From positions 1 through 38,545 of the forward strand of contig DAIDKO010000098.1 in assembly GCA_027450005.1 (NCBI GenBank): 38,545 nt of DNA, given 5' to 3'. The DNA comes from Rhodanobacter sp. (GTDB taxonomy: Bacteria > Pseudomonadota > Gammaproteobacteria > Xanthomonadales > Rhodanobacteraceae). Each line of letters starts with the position of its first letter. Positions within the stretch are counted from its first letter, which is position 1. The notes under the pieces are model-generated. The model had not been told where the DNA came from, did not search any database, and saw only the letters and a program-made list of their open reading frames with translations. Shown here piece by piece: positions 25,094 through 33,528 of this stretch. The translations under genes and the position numbers were made by a program.

Positions 25094-26581
25094 TCACTTC
25101 ACCCCGTCCAGCGCCTTCACGTCCCGCACTAGGCTCGCTTGGCTGGACGGTCGCGCATAGAACATGTGGCCGCCGGGGTACTCCTTCACCTGCACGCGGG
25201 TGGGATCGCCCATTGCCGGCATCTGGTCGACGATCAGTACCGAGGCCATGAACGGGCAGGAGAGATCGTCCCAGCCATGGCCGATCAGCACGCGCAAGCC
25301 CGGATCGTTCGCCATCGCCTCGCGCAGTTGCTTCACCGAGCCGAGCCGGGCGTCATCGTTCTCGTGCCACAGGCGGTTCATCTTGTAGCTCAGCGCGTTG
25401 TAGCGGCCGTCGTACTTCCAGCCCACGTCCTGGGTGATGAAGTTGACCATCGCGGTGGTGGGTGGAGCGATAATGCCGTTGAGGATGGGCCGCCGGTTTC
25501 CTGGTGCGGCGCGCACGGGAACGGGTCTCACGCGGTGACGTTCGAGTCGTAGCGGCTGCCCAGCTTGCCTTCGGCGCGGTAGACATCGCGCAGGTAGGCC
25601 TGGGTATCCAGGCGGCCGCCGGAGCGCTTGACGAACGTCGGGTCGAGCCCGGTCAGTTCCGTCGCCTTCCTGATCATCGCGGCGGTGGCGGCCGGTTCGC
25701 TGCGGCCTTCCATCAGCGTGGTGGCGTAGGTGGTGCGGGTGTAATCGATGATCGGCTGCATCGCCTGCGCGGTGAGCTTGTCCTCGCGCTCCAGATGCGC
25801 GGCGGCGATGGACGGCAGGGTCAGCATCCACGGCAGCAGCGAGACGTTCTCGTCGTCGGATGCCGCCGGATCGAGGTAGGGCGACGGCAGCACCACGCCG
25901 AGCTAGGTCTGCAGGTAGTCGGTGATGCGTGGGCCGCGGAAGCCACCGTAGCTCTCGCCCACCAAGTACTTGCGCGACCCATGCGGCCATTCTTCACCAG
26001 CCAGTCGTAGATGATGCGCGAGAGGTAATGGATGTCGCTGTCGGTGCTGTAGAAGTCCTTGGTGGCCTGCTCGTCGTCGACCAGCGCGCGGCTGAAGCCG
26101 GTGCCCACCGGGTCGATGAACACCAGGTCGGTGAAGCCCAGCCAGGTGCCGGGGTTGTCGTGTAGCACGGCTGGTTCGGACGGAGGGTCGCCTTCCACGC
26201 CGAAGTCCACCTTCTTCGGGCCGATGGCGCCGAGGTTGAGGTAGACCGACGAGGCGCCGGGCCCGCCGTTCACCGCGAAGGTCACCGGGCGGCTCCTGCC
26301 CGGCATGGTGTAGGCGGTGAACATCACCTGCGCGATCACCTTACCCGTCTCGTCGCGCACCGGCAGCGTTCCTACGGTGACGGTGTATTTGAGCGTGTGG
26401 CCGTCCACGGTGGTGGACTGCATAACGTGGGCGTCTGCCGGGAAGGGCGGAGGTGGAAGCCGTCGCTGGCGCCGGGAGCCTCCGCCGCGGCCGGCGGCTT
26501 GCTGTCAGCAGCCAGCGCCGAATGGTGGAATCCGGCCAGCAGCAGGGCTGCCAGCAGGCTCGTTTGCAGCGGCTTGCGCAC
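25094..26581 (-). pseudogene. Decayed S10 family serine carboxypeptidase
   Basis: Reading three frames together gives an S10 peptidase of about 495 residues: a signal peptide (MRKPLQTSLLAALLLAGFHH), TFAVNGGPGASSVYLNLGAI (oxyanion region), FIDPVGTGFS, the nucleophile motif GESYGG, the Asp-bearing LIGHGWDDLSCPF and the catalytic His in YPGGHMFYARP. Coding capacity is broken at least five times: a one-base loss near 26452, a shift near 25973 just before GESYGG, an amber codon at 25905-25903, a TGA at 25530-25528 and a shift near 25490. The nucleophile Ser lies outside the longest intact frames, so no active enzyme can be made. Five independent lesions argue for old decay unless base quality is poor. 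Confidence 0.9.
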
Positions 26582-26835
26582 GGCTGTGTCCTCGTTTCGG
26601 TAAAACCCCTAGCCTAGCGAGCCGCCGTGCAGTGCAACCATGCCTGATGGCACGGATGGCTGAGTCGAAGGCGCCGCATGCCTGCTGCCCGCAGGGGGAG
26701 GTGGCATCGCGAAAGCCGTCGGTGATCGTGGGCCCGGACCGTGCCATGCTTGCGCCGTAGCTTCGGAGCGACTTGGGCGATGGAAGGGCGTCGCGGCAGG
26801 GGCGACGGGCGTTGCGCGAATTCGTGGGAGGGTGG

Positions 26836-28614
26836 ATGGCCTGGCTTTCCGGCGGCATCAGGGCGTGGTTCGCGTGGGCAGGCCTCGCAGTCTGCGTGTG
26901 CTGCCGGGCCACCCTCGCTGCGGCGCCCGCGGCCGACCCGGAAGTCCTGATCAGCCAGTTGTATCGGCTACAAATCACCGATCACGCTCGTTCCCTGCAG
27001 GTGCTGGCCAAGCTCAATCGGGAGGAGGGCCGCCTGACGCCGAAGCAGGAGTGGCAGAGGCGCTATCTCAATGCCTGGGAGGCGATGTACCAAGGCGACT
27101 ACGCCCGGTCGGAGGCCATGCTCGACGACATCATTGAGCACTCCGGCAATAGTCACTTGGTCAACCACGCATCGGCCATGCTGCTGAGCCAGCTCACGGC
27201 CAGCCAACATTACACCGAGGCCTTCGAGCTGGCCAATCGCATCGCGGCGCGCTTGCCCCGGGTCACCGATGCCAAGGACCGCCTGCTGCTGCTCTCCAAC
27301 CTGTCGCAACTGATGGGGCACGCCGGCCAGACCGACCTGGCCGTGCGTTACGCGCACATGGCGATTGCGGCCGTGCCGGCCGGGCAGAGCCTGTGCTATC
27401 CCGCGTCCATCCTGGTCGAGGGGCTTTACTACGGCAAAAAGCTCGCATCCGGCAGTCCGGAGCTGCGCCAGGCCATCGACGACTGCCCGGCGGACCGGCA
27501 GCCGCTGTTCAACAGCAACCTGCAATTCATGTTCGTGGAACAACTCCTGCACGAGGGACGGCCGCGCAAGGCGCTGGCCATGCTTGAGCGGATGCGGCCG
27601 CGCATCGAGGCCAATGGGTATGTCCCAGCCAGGCTCTCGATGCTGGTGGACAAGGCATCGGCGCTGGCTGCCTTGGGCCGGGATGCCGACGCCAGGCGGC
27701 TGGCTCTGGCCGTGGTCGCGGCAGGAAAGCCGGGCGAGATCGATCTATGGCTGCGACAGGCCTACGAGGTGCTTTACCGCGTCGACAAACGAGGCGGCGA
27801 CGCTGGTGCCGCGCTCCGTTACTACGAAAAATATGCGGCACTGGACCAGGCTTACCTCGACGACATCCATGCACGCGCCATGGCCTATGAGACGGTGCAG
27901 CAGCACGTGCTGGCGCAAAAGCTGGAAACCGAGAAACTGAGCCGGCAGAACGCGAAGCTGCGCGCGCGACAGGCGCTGGATGCCGAGACAGCCAAAGCCA
28001 ACCGGCTGCAGCGCGTGCTGCTGCTCGTGGTGTTGTGCCTCGGCGCGCTGTGGATGCTGCGGCTCAAGCGTTCGCAGCTGCGCTTCAAGCGGCTGTCCCG
28101 CCTCGACGGCCTGACCGCCATCGCCAATCGCCAGCACTTCATGGCCGAGGCCGAGCGCATGCTGGGCCAACTGGAGAAACGCAAGGGGGCGGCCTGCGTG
28201 GTCATCATCGATCTGGACCATTTCAAGCGCATCAACGATACGCATGGCCACGCGATGGGCGACGAAGCGCTGCGCCGCATGGTCGCCGCGTGCAAGCAAT
28301 ACCTGCGTGATGCCGACCTGTTCGGTCGCCTCGGCGGCGAGGAGTTCGGCATCCTGCTGGCGGACTGCTCACGCGAGCAGGGCAGGCTGATCGCCGGCCG
28401 TATCCGCGGCGCCATCGAGGACGTGGTGGTGGAGCAGGGCGGCCTCGCAGTGACGATCACCGCCAGCATGGGGCTCGCATGCACCGATAGCTCCGGCTAC
28501 GAGCTGCGACGCCTGTGCGCCGACGCCGATGCCGCGCTCTACCTGGCCAAGGACCGCGGTCGCAACTGCGTGATTGCCGATGCGGGGGGCGAGCGCCTTG
28601 CTGCCGAGACTTGA
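26836..28614 (+). CDS. Transmembrane diguanylate cyclase with periplasmic helical-repeat sensor (copy 1)
   Basis: A 592-residue protein. A signal peptide (about 1-35) leads to a periplasmic, TPR-like all-helical domain (about 40-350; for example LLSQLTASQHYTEAFELANR). A coiled coil (KLETEKLSRQNAKLRARQAL) leads to one membrane helix (~391-409) and a cytoplasmic GGDEF domain. The active site is GGEEF at 500-504, and an inhibitory I-site R-D-A-D lies at 491-494, so it should make c-di-GMP under product control. The start has a GGGAGGG site. Copies 2 and 3 downstream share the same architecture and spacing. The borosin methyltransferase gene begins about 100 bp after its stop. Confidence 0.93.
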   Translation: MAWLSGGIRAWFAWAGLAVCVCCRATLAAAPAADPEVLISQLYRLQITDHARSLQVLAKLNREEGRLTPKQEWQRRYLNAWEAMYQGDYARSEAMLDDIIEHSGNSHLVNHASAMLLSQLTASQHYTEAFELANRIAARLPRVTDAKDRLLLLSNLSQLMGHAGQTDLAVRYAHMAIAAVPAGQSLCYPASILVEGLYYGKKLASGSPELRQAIDDCPADRQPLFNSNLQFMFVEQLLHEGRPRKALAMLERMRPRIEANGYVPARLSMLVDKASALAALGRDADARRLALAVVAAGKPGEIDLWLRQAYEVLYRVDKRGGDAGAALRYYEKYAALDQAYLDDIHARAMAYETVQQHVLAQKLETEKLSRQNAKLRARQALDAETAKANRLQRVLLLVVLCLGALWMLRLKRSQLRFKRLSRLDGLTAIANRQHFMAEAERMLGQLEKRKGAACVVIIDLDHFKRINDTHGHAMGDEALRRMVAACKQYLRDADLFGRLGGEEFGILLADCSREQGRLIAGRIRGAIEDVVVEQGGLAVTITASMGLACTDSSGYELRRLCADADAALYLAKDRGRNCVIADAGGERLAAET

Positions 28615-28750
28615 CGCTTGGTTGGACAGGTTGGGGTAGCGGGCGTCGTGTCCTGTGCGTGTCCTGCGGGCTGGCGTGCTCTAAGATTCGCCCCGGACCA
28701 AGACCCAGCTCCCCTCCCTGAACGTCCCCGGCCGCGGCCGCCTCGCCTGC

Positions 28751-29530
28751 GTGGGCCTGGGCATGCCCCTGGGTTCCCACCTCACCCCGCTGGCGCGCAG
28801 TCATATCGCGCAGGCGGATGTGGTGTTCGCGGCGCTCTCCGACGCCATCGCGGAGGAATGGCTCAAGCGCATGCATCCGGACGTGCGCAGCCTGCAGCCC
28901 TACTACGCCGAGGGCAAGCCGCGCATGAAGACCTACCGCGAGTGGGTGGCGCTGATGATGGACAAGCTGCGCGCCGGCAGGCGGGTCTGCGGCGTGTTCT
29001 ACGGCCACCCGGGCATCTTTGCCTGGTCGCCGCACAAGGTGATAGCGCAGGCCCGCGCCGAGGGCCACGACGCGCACATGGAGCCGGGCATCTCCGCCGA
29101 GGACTGCCTCTACGCCGATCTCGGTTTCGACCCCCGCCGCTATGGTTGCCAGCACTTCGAGGCCAGCCAGTTGCTTTATTGTGAGCGGCGCATCGACCCG
29201 GCCGCTTACTTGGTGCTGTGGCAGGTGGGCGTGGTCGGTAACCGCTCGGTGGGGCGTTTCGACACCGGACCGGCCTACCGCGCCCTGCTGGTGGAGCGGC
29301 TGGAGCAGGATTACCCGCCCGACCAAGAGGTGATCGTCTACCGCGGCGCCACCCTGCCCATCGAGCAGCCGCGCATCCAGCGGATCCCCCTGCGCGAACT
29401 GGCCACGGTGCCGCTGACCGCCGAGGAGACCGTAGTGTTGCCGCCTGCCGTGACCTTGCAACCAAACCATGCGATGCTGATGCGACTGCAGAAACTTGAT
29501 GCAGCGGCCCGGTCCGGCGCAGCGGCCTGA
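28751..29530 (+). CDS. Borosin-type peptide alpha-N-methyltransferase (split)
   Basis: At least 259 residues of a tetrapyrrole-methylase-fold SAM enzyme. Numbering from the GTG at 28751, it carries YYAEGKPRMKTY at 51-62, VFYGHPGIF from 82 and MEPGISAEDCLYADLG from 110, then QHFEASQ and VLWQVGVVG. These match backbone N-methyltransferases of borosin RiPPs (OphMA, SonM) and differ from precorrin methylases. No precursor peptide is fused to its C terminus, so it is the split type. The start is uncertain: the first strand (RGRLACVGLG) begins upstream of the GTG in frame, open from a TAA at 28682 but lacking ATG, so a CTG at 28718 may be the true start. The probable substrate gene follows 54 bp downstream. 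Confidence 0.87.
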   Translation: MGLGMPLGSHLTPLARSHIAQADVVFAALSDAIAEEWLKRMHPDVRSLQPYYAEGKPRMKTYREWVALMMDKLRAGRRVCGVFYGHPGIFAWSPHKVIAQARAEGHDAHMEPGISAEDCLYADLGFDPRRYGCQHFEASQLLYCERRIDPAAYLVLWQVGVVGNRSVGRFDTGPAYRALLVERLEQDYPPDQEVIVYRGATLPIEQPRIQRIPLRELATVPLTAEETVVLPPAVTLQPNHAMLMRLQKLDAAARSGAAA

Positions 29531-29539
29531 ATTCAGGTG

Positions 29540-29556
29540 CGCCCCGCAAGGGGGCG
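29540..29556 (+). promoter_or_regulatory. Intercistronic hairpin before the borosin precursor gene
   Basis: CGCCCC (29540-29545) and GGGGCG (29551-29556) form a perfect 6-bp stem with a five-base loop GCAAG, 10 bp after the methyltransferase stop and 28 bp before the precursor ATG. It may stabilise or partly terminate the message, adjusting the ratio of precursor to enzyme. There is only a short ATTT after it. Confidence 0.5.
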
Positions 29557-29584
29557 ATTTGATCAAGGGGAACAGGGGAAGAAC

Positions 29585-29908
29585 ATGACCGATACGGCCG
29601 ACACGATCGAGTTGCTGGAAGCCATCGGCAGCGATGCGTCGCTGCGTTATGCGCGGGCTGGCGAATTGCGGGGTGTGCTGGTGCAGGCCAAGGCAAGTGT
29701 CGAGCTTGCAACTGCCTTGATGATGGGCGACAGCTCGCCGTTGCGTGCAGAGCAGGGGGTTCATCAAGTGCCCGAGTCTCCCCAGTCGCCGACCCAGGTT
29801 CCCGGGTACGAGCCGGAGGAGGAAGAGGAAGGCGATGTATCTCAACCGGAGGGTTGTCAGGCTGTTTGCACTTCTTCTTCATCCTCTCAGCGAGACTCGG
29901 CGAACTGA
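29585..29908 (+). CDS. Candidate split-borosin precursor peptide
   Basis: A 107-residue protein with an AGGGGAAG ribosome-binding site. Residues 1-58 are helical and carry LEAIGSDASLRYARAGEL and ATALMMGDSSPLRAEQG. They parallel the borosin-binding domain of the Shewanella precursor SonA, with its LGQDAQL and VMTGD segments (compared from memory). The rest is unlike a folded protein: HQVPESPQSPTQVPGYEPE, five Glu, then Gly-Asp-Val-Ser, two cysteines (91 and 95) and a Ser run. I take this as the core region that the adjacent methyltransferase would N-methylate on the backbone. Which residues are modified and where the peptide is cut are unknown. The diguanylate cyclase gene starts 17 bp after its stop. 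Confidence 0.75.
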   Translation: MTDTADTIELLEAIGSDASLRYARAGELRGVLVQAKASVELATALMMGDSSPLRAEQGVHQVPESPQSPTQVPGYEPEEEEEGDVSQPEGCQAVCTSSSSSQRDSAN

Positions 29909-29925
29909 CGCCGTCGGCGTGCGAC

Positions 29926-31689
29926 ATGTTCCGGCAGTCGAGATACCTGCGGAGATGGGTTGCATATATTGGCTTCGCCAGTTGTGTGTACTGGCCAGTC
30001 GGTCCTGTTGTCGCGTCTATCGCCAATACGGATGCTTTCCTCAAGCAGACCCAGCATCTGCAAGTCATCAATCATCCGAGATACCTCCAGCAACTTGCCG
30101 AACTTAACAGGCAAGCATCTAGCTTGACGCCGAGCCAACGGTGGTATTTGCAGCTTCTGAACGCGTGGGAGGCTGCTTACGAAGGGAGTCACCTCAAGGC
30201 AGAGGCTCTACTTCAGGACATCATTCGGCGCTCAGGCGACCCCAAGTGGGTTGGCCAGGCATCTGCGTTACTTCTCAGCCAGTATGGCCTTACAAAGCGC
30301 TACACCGATGCGTTTGAGCTCGCCAACCACATAGCAGCACATTTGCCGCAGGTAACAGATCCGCAGATTCGCTCGACTCTATTGGTGAATCTGTCGAATA
30401 CGCTCGGTTTGGCTGGTCAGTCTGACTTGGCGGTGCACTACGCAAAAATGGCAATGGCCGCCACCCCGCCAGGCGAGGGGCTATGCCATCCCGCCACTTA
30501 TGTCGTCGTTGCACTTTACAACGGCAAAAGGCTTAGGCCCGATAGCCCCGAGTTGCAACGGGCTTTCGATGACTGCCCATCGGCCAGCGAGCCCGTGTAC
30601 CACACGCAGCTGGTGCTCACGTTAGCCGACCTGTATGCGAACGGAGGCCAGCCACGCAAAGCGTTGACTCTGCTTGATCGGGTTGCGCCTGATCTTAAAA
30701 CCAACGGTTATGCGGTCGCCGAGTTGTCAGCGATGGTAACCAGGGCGCAGGCACTTGCCGCGCTTGGTGACGACGATGTTGCCAAAAAAGTGGCTTTGGC
30801 CGTGGTGGCCAGGAAGCACTTCGGGAACATCGATGCCTGGCTAAAAGACACCTACGATGTGCTTTACCACATCGAGAAGAAACAAGGTCACGCTGCCGCG
30901 GCACTCGACTACTACGAGAAATACGCCGCACTGGACAAATCCTATCTCGACGACATCAATGCGCGCGCGATGGCCTACGAAACCGTGCAGCAGCATCTGC
31001 TGGCGCAGAAGCTGGAGACGGAAAAGCTGGGCCAGCAGAACGAGGCGTTGCGCTTGCAGCAGAAGCTGGATGCCAAGACGGCCGAGACCAACCGCCTGTA
31101 CCTCACGCTGCTGCTCGTGGTGCTGGGCTTCGGCGTGATCTGGATGTTCCGGCTCAAGCGCTCGCAGTTGCGCTTCAAGCGGCTGTCGCACCTGGACGGG
31201 CTCACCACCACCTACAACCGCCAGCACTTCATGGACGAGGCGGCGCGCACACTACGTCTGCTGGAGAAGCGGCAGGGTATGGCCTGCCTCGCCATCATCG
31301 ACCTCGACCACTTCAAGCGCGTCAACGACTCACACGGCCACGCCACGGGCGACGAAGTGCTACGGCGCACGGTCGATGCCAGCCGCGAGCACCTGCGTCC
31401 CATCGACCTGTTCGGCCGCCTCGGCGGCGAGGAGTTCGGCATCCTGCTGGTGGACTGCTCGCGCGATCAGGGCGTCGCCATCGCCGAGCGCATCCGCGCC
31501 GCCATCGAGGACACCGAGGTGGAATGCGACGGCATGGTGATCGCGATATCCACCAGCATCGGCCTCGCCTTTACGGATAGTTCCGGCCACGACCTGCGCC
31601 GGCTGTGCACCGACGCCGACGCCGCCCTGTACCGCGCCAAACGCGGCGGGCGAAATTGCGTGATGGCGGGCGAGACCATCACGGTTTGA
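29926..31689 (+). CDS. Transmembrane diguanylate cyclase with periplasmic helical-repeat sensor (copy 2)
   Basis: A 587-residue paralogue of copy 1. A short cytoplasmic start and hydrophobic signal/anchor (~10-35) lead to a periplasmic helical domain (LLSQYGLTKRYTDAFELANH), coiled coil, one membrane helix and GGDEF domain. With the ATG at 29926, GGEEF falls at 500-504 and the I-site R-P-I-D at 491-494, the same numbers as copy 1, which supports this start over a TTG at 29854. The 5' half looks lower in G+C and less biased in codon use than the 3' half, which is nearly identical in protein sequence to copies 1 and 3. It follows the borosin precursor by 17 bp and is probably on the same transcript. 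Confidence 0.92.
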   Translation: MFRQSRYLRRWVAYIGFASCVYWPVGPVVASIANTDAFLKQTQHLQVINHPRYLQQLAELNRQASSLTPSQRWYLQLLNAWEAAYEGSHLKAEALLQDIIRRSGDPKWVGQASALLLSQYGLTKRYTDAFELANHIAAHLPQVTDPQIRSTLLVNLSNTLGLAGQSDLAVHYAKMAMAATPPGEGLCHPATYVVVALYNGKRLRPDSPELQRAFDDCPSASEPVYHTQLVLTLADLYANGGQPRKALTLLDRVAPDLKTNGYAVAELSAMVTRAQALAALGDDDVAKKVALAVVARKHFGNIDAWLKDTYDVLYHIEKKQGHAAAALDYYEKYAALDKSYLDDINARAMAYETVQQHLLAQKLETEKLGQQNEALRLQQKLDAKTAETNRLYLTLLLVVLGFGVIWMFRLKRSQLRFKRLSHLDGLTTTYNRQHFMDEAARTLRLLEKRQGMACLAIIDLDHFKRVNDSHGHATGDEVLRRTVDASREHLRPIDLFGRLGGEEFGILLVDCSRDQGVAIAERIRAAIEDTEVECDGMVIAISTSIGLAFTDSSGHDLRRLCTDADAALYRAKRGGRNCVMAGETITV

Positions 31690-31742
31690 TGCCCTCATGG
31701 GCTCGGTAGTCCCGTCAATCAGAAGCCAGTGAGTGGAGCAGC

Positions 31743-33515
31743 ATGCTTCGGAAACCAGGCGGGCTGATGCAATGGTGTGCGGCTGCGATCCTGGCTGGAT
31801 GCCTCTGCCTGCAGGCAGTTGATGCTGCTTCAAGCCATGCCGATACGGATGCCTTGCTCAAGCAGACGCGGGATCTGCAGGTCACCGATCACCGGCGCTC
31901 CTTGCAGTTGCTCGCCCAATTCAACCGGCGGATTGCCAGCCTCACACCCGAGCAGCAGTGGCACGTGCGCTTCATGAATGCATGGGAAGCCCAGTACGCC
32001 AGCCATTACAAAAAGGCGGAGGCTTTGTACAAGGACGTCATTGCGCACTAGGGCGACCCCAGGCTGGCGTATCGTGCCTCGGCCATGCTTTTGAGCGAGT
32101 ACGGCATGACGCGGCATTACACCGAGGCGTTCGAACTGGCGAACCGTCTCGCGGAGCAACTACCGCAGGTCAAGGACGCCAAGGTCCGCTATGCGTTATT
32201 GCTGAATCTGTCGCAGGCGATGGGGTTGGCCGGTCAAACGGACCTTGCCGTGAACTATGCATCGTTGGCCATGGCGGTTTCTTCTGACGCCGCCCGTCGA
32301 TGTTATACCGCCGGCATCCTGGTTGACGTGCTGTCGGCGGGTCACCGGTTGAAGCCTGGCGACCGAGTGCTGCGACAGGCATTCGACGCATGTCCGGAAG
32401 ACACGGAACCGCTTTACAACACGGATATGACGCTTGCACTGGTCGACTTGTATGCCCATGGTGGCAAGCCCCGCAAGGCGCTTGCGTTGCTCGACGGGAT
32501 CCAGTCGAGGGTGGATGCTTCCGGCTATGTGCCCGACAAGCTTGCCGCGCTGTTGGATCGGGCGTGGGCTTTGGCTGCCTTGGGTGACGACGCCGCGGCC
32601 CGGAAAGCGGCGGTGGCGGTGGTCGCGGCAGGGCGGTCGAGCGATTTCGACCATTGGTTGAAAGACGCCTACCAGGTGCTTTACCGCATCGAGAAGAAGG
32701 AAGGTCACGCCGCCGCGGCACTCGAAGATTACAAGAAGTACGCCGCACTGGACAAGGCCTACCTCAGCGACGTCCATGCGCGCACCATGGCTTACGAAAT
32801 CGTGCAGCAGCACCTGCTGGCGCAGAAGCTGGAAACGGAAAAGCTGGAACAGCAGAACCAGGCATTGCGCCTGCAGCAGGAGCTGGACGCCATGGCGGCA
32901 ATGGCCAATCGCCTGTACCTCGTGCTGCTGCTCATGCTGCTGGGCATTGGCGTGGTCTGGATGGCCCTGCTCAAACGCTCGCAGCTGCGCTTCGAGCGTT
33001 TGTCCCGGACGGATGGCCTGACGGCCGTACTCAATCGCCAGGGCTTCATGGCTGAAGTCCGAGGCATCTTGCAGCGGCCCGGAAACAAGGCGGGGACGGC
33101 CTGCCTCCTCTATCTCGACCTGGATCACTTCAAGCACATCAACGATGCCCATGGCCATGCCGTGGGTGACGAGACCTTGCGTCGTGTCGCCGAAGCCTGC
33201 CGCCAACAGCTGCGTCCGGACGACCTGCTTGGCCGACTGGGAGGCGAGGAGTTCGGCATCCTGCTGCAGGAGTGCGCACGCGAACAGGGCAGGCAGGTCG
33301 CCAACCGCATCCGTCGCGCCATCGAGCTGGTGGCGGTGGAGTTCGACGGCCTAGCGGTGGCGGTGACCGCCAGCGTCGGGCTGGCTTGTACCGACAGCTC
33401 CGGCCACGACCTGTCCGCACTTTGCGCGGCCGCGGACGCCGCGCTCTACCGTGCCAAGGAGCGTGGCCGAAACTGCGTGGTGGCCGATGATGGCGGCGAC
33501 GCGGCGATGGCGTGA
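31743..33515 (+). pseudogene. Transmembrane diguanylate cyclase copy 3, interrupted by an amber codon
   Basis: A third paralogue, with signal peptide (about 1-28), periplasmic helical domain, membrane helix and GGDEF domain (I-site R-P-D-D at 491-494, GGEEF at 500-504). Codon 103 is TAG (32049-32051) where copies 1 and 2 have Ser before Gly-Asp or Gly-Asn, which fits one TCG to TAG change. The frame is otherwise intact to TGA at 33513. A product could restart at the ATG at 32085, but it would lack the signal peptide and start of the sensor domain and would probably be mislocalised. It lies 53 bp after copy 2. Confidence 0.88.
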
Positions 33516-33528
33516 GGCACCACCGTGT

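Noticed and set aside
28618-29184. A 188-residue open frame overlapping the methyltransferase in another frame
   Set aside because: Pro/Arg-rich out-of-frame shadow of the methyltransferase.
28751-29530. Assignment of the methylase to cobalamin or sirohaem biosynthesis
   Set aside because: The fold is shared, but the YYxxGKxRxxTY and FYGHPG motifs and the adjacent leader-like small gene fit borosin enzymes, and no tetrapyrrole genes are near.
29854-29925. An earlier TTG start for cyclase 2
   Set aside because: The Shine-Dalgarno-like AGGG abuts it; the ATG at 29926 gives the same residue numbering as copies 1 and 3.
29835-30107. A second frame over the end of the precursor gene, reading MYLNRRVVRLFALLLHPL
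   Set aside because: It overlaps the precursor and the cyclase 2 start, has no good start context and runs into non-protein-like sequence.
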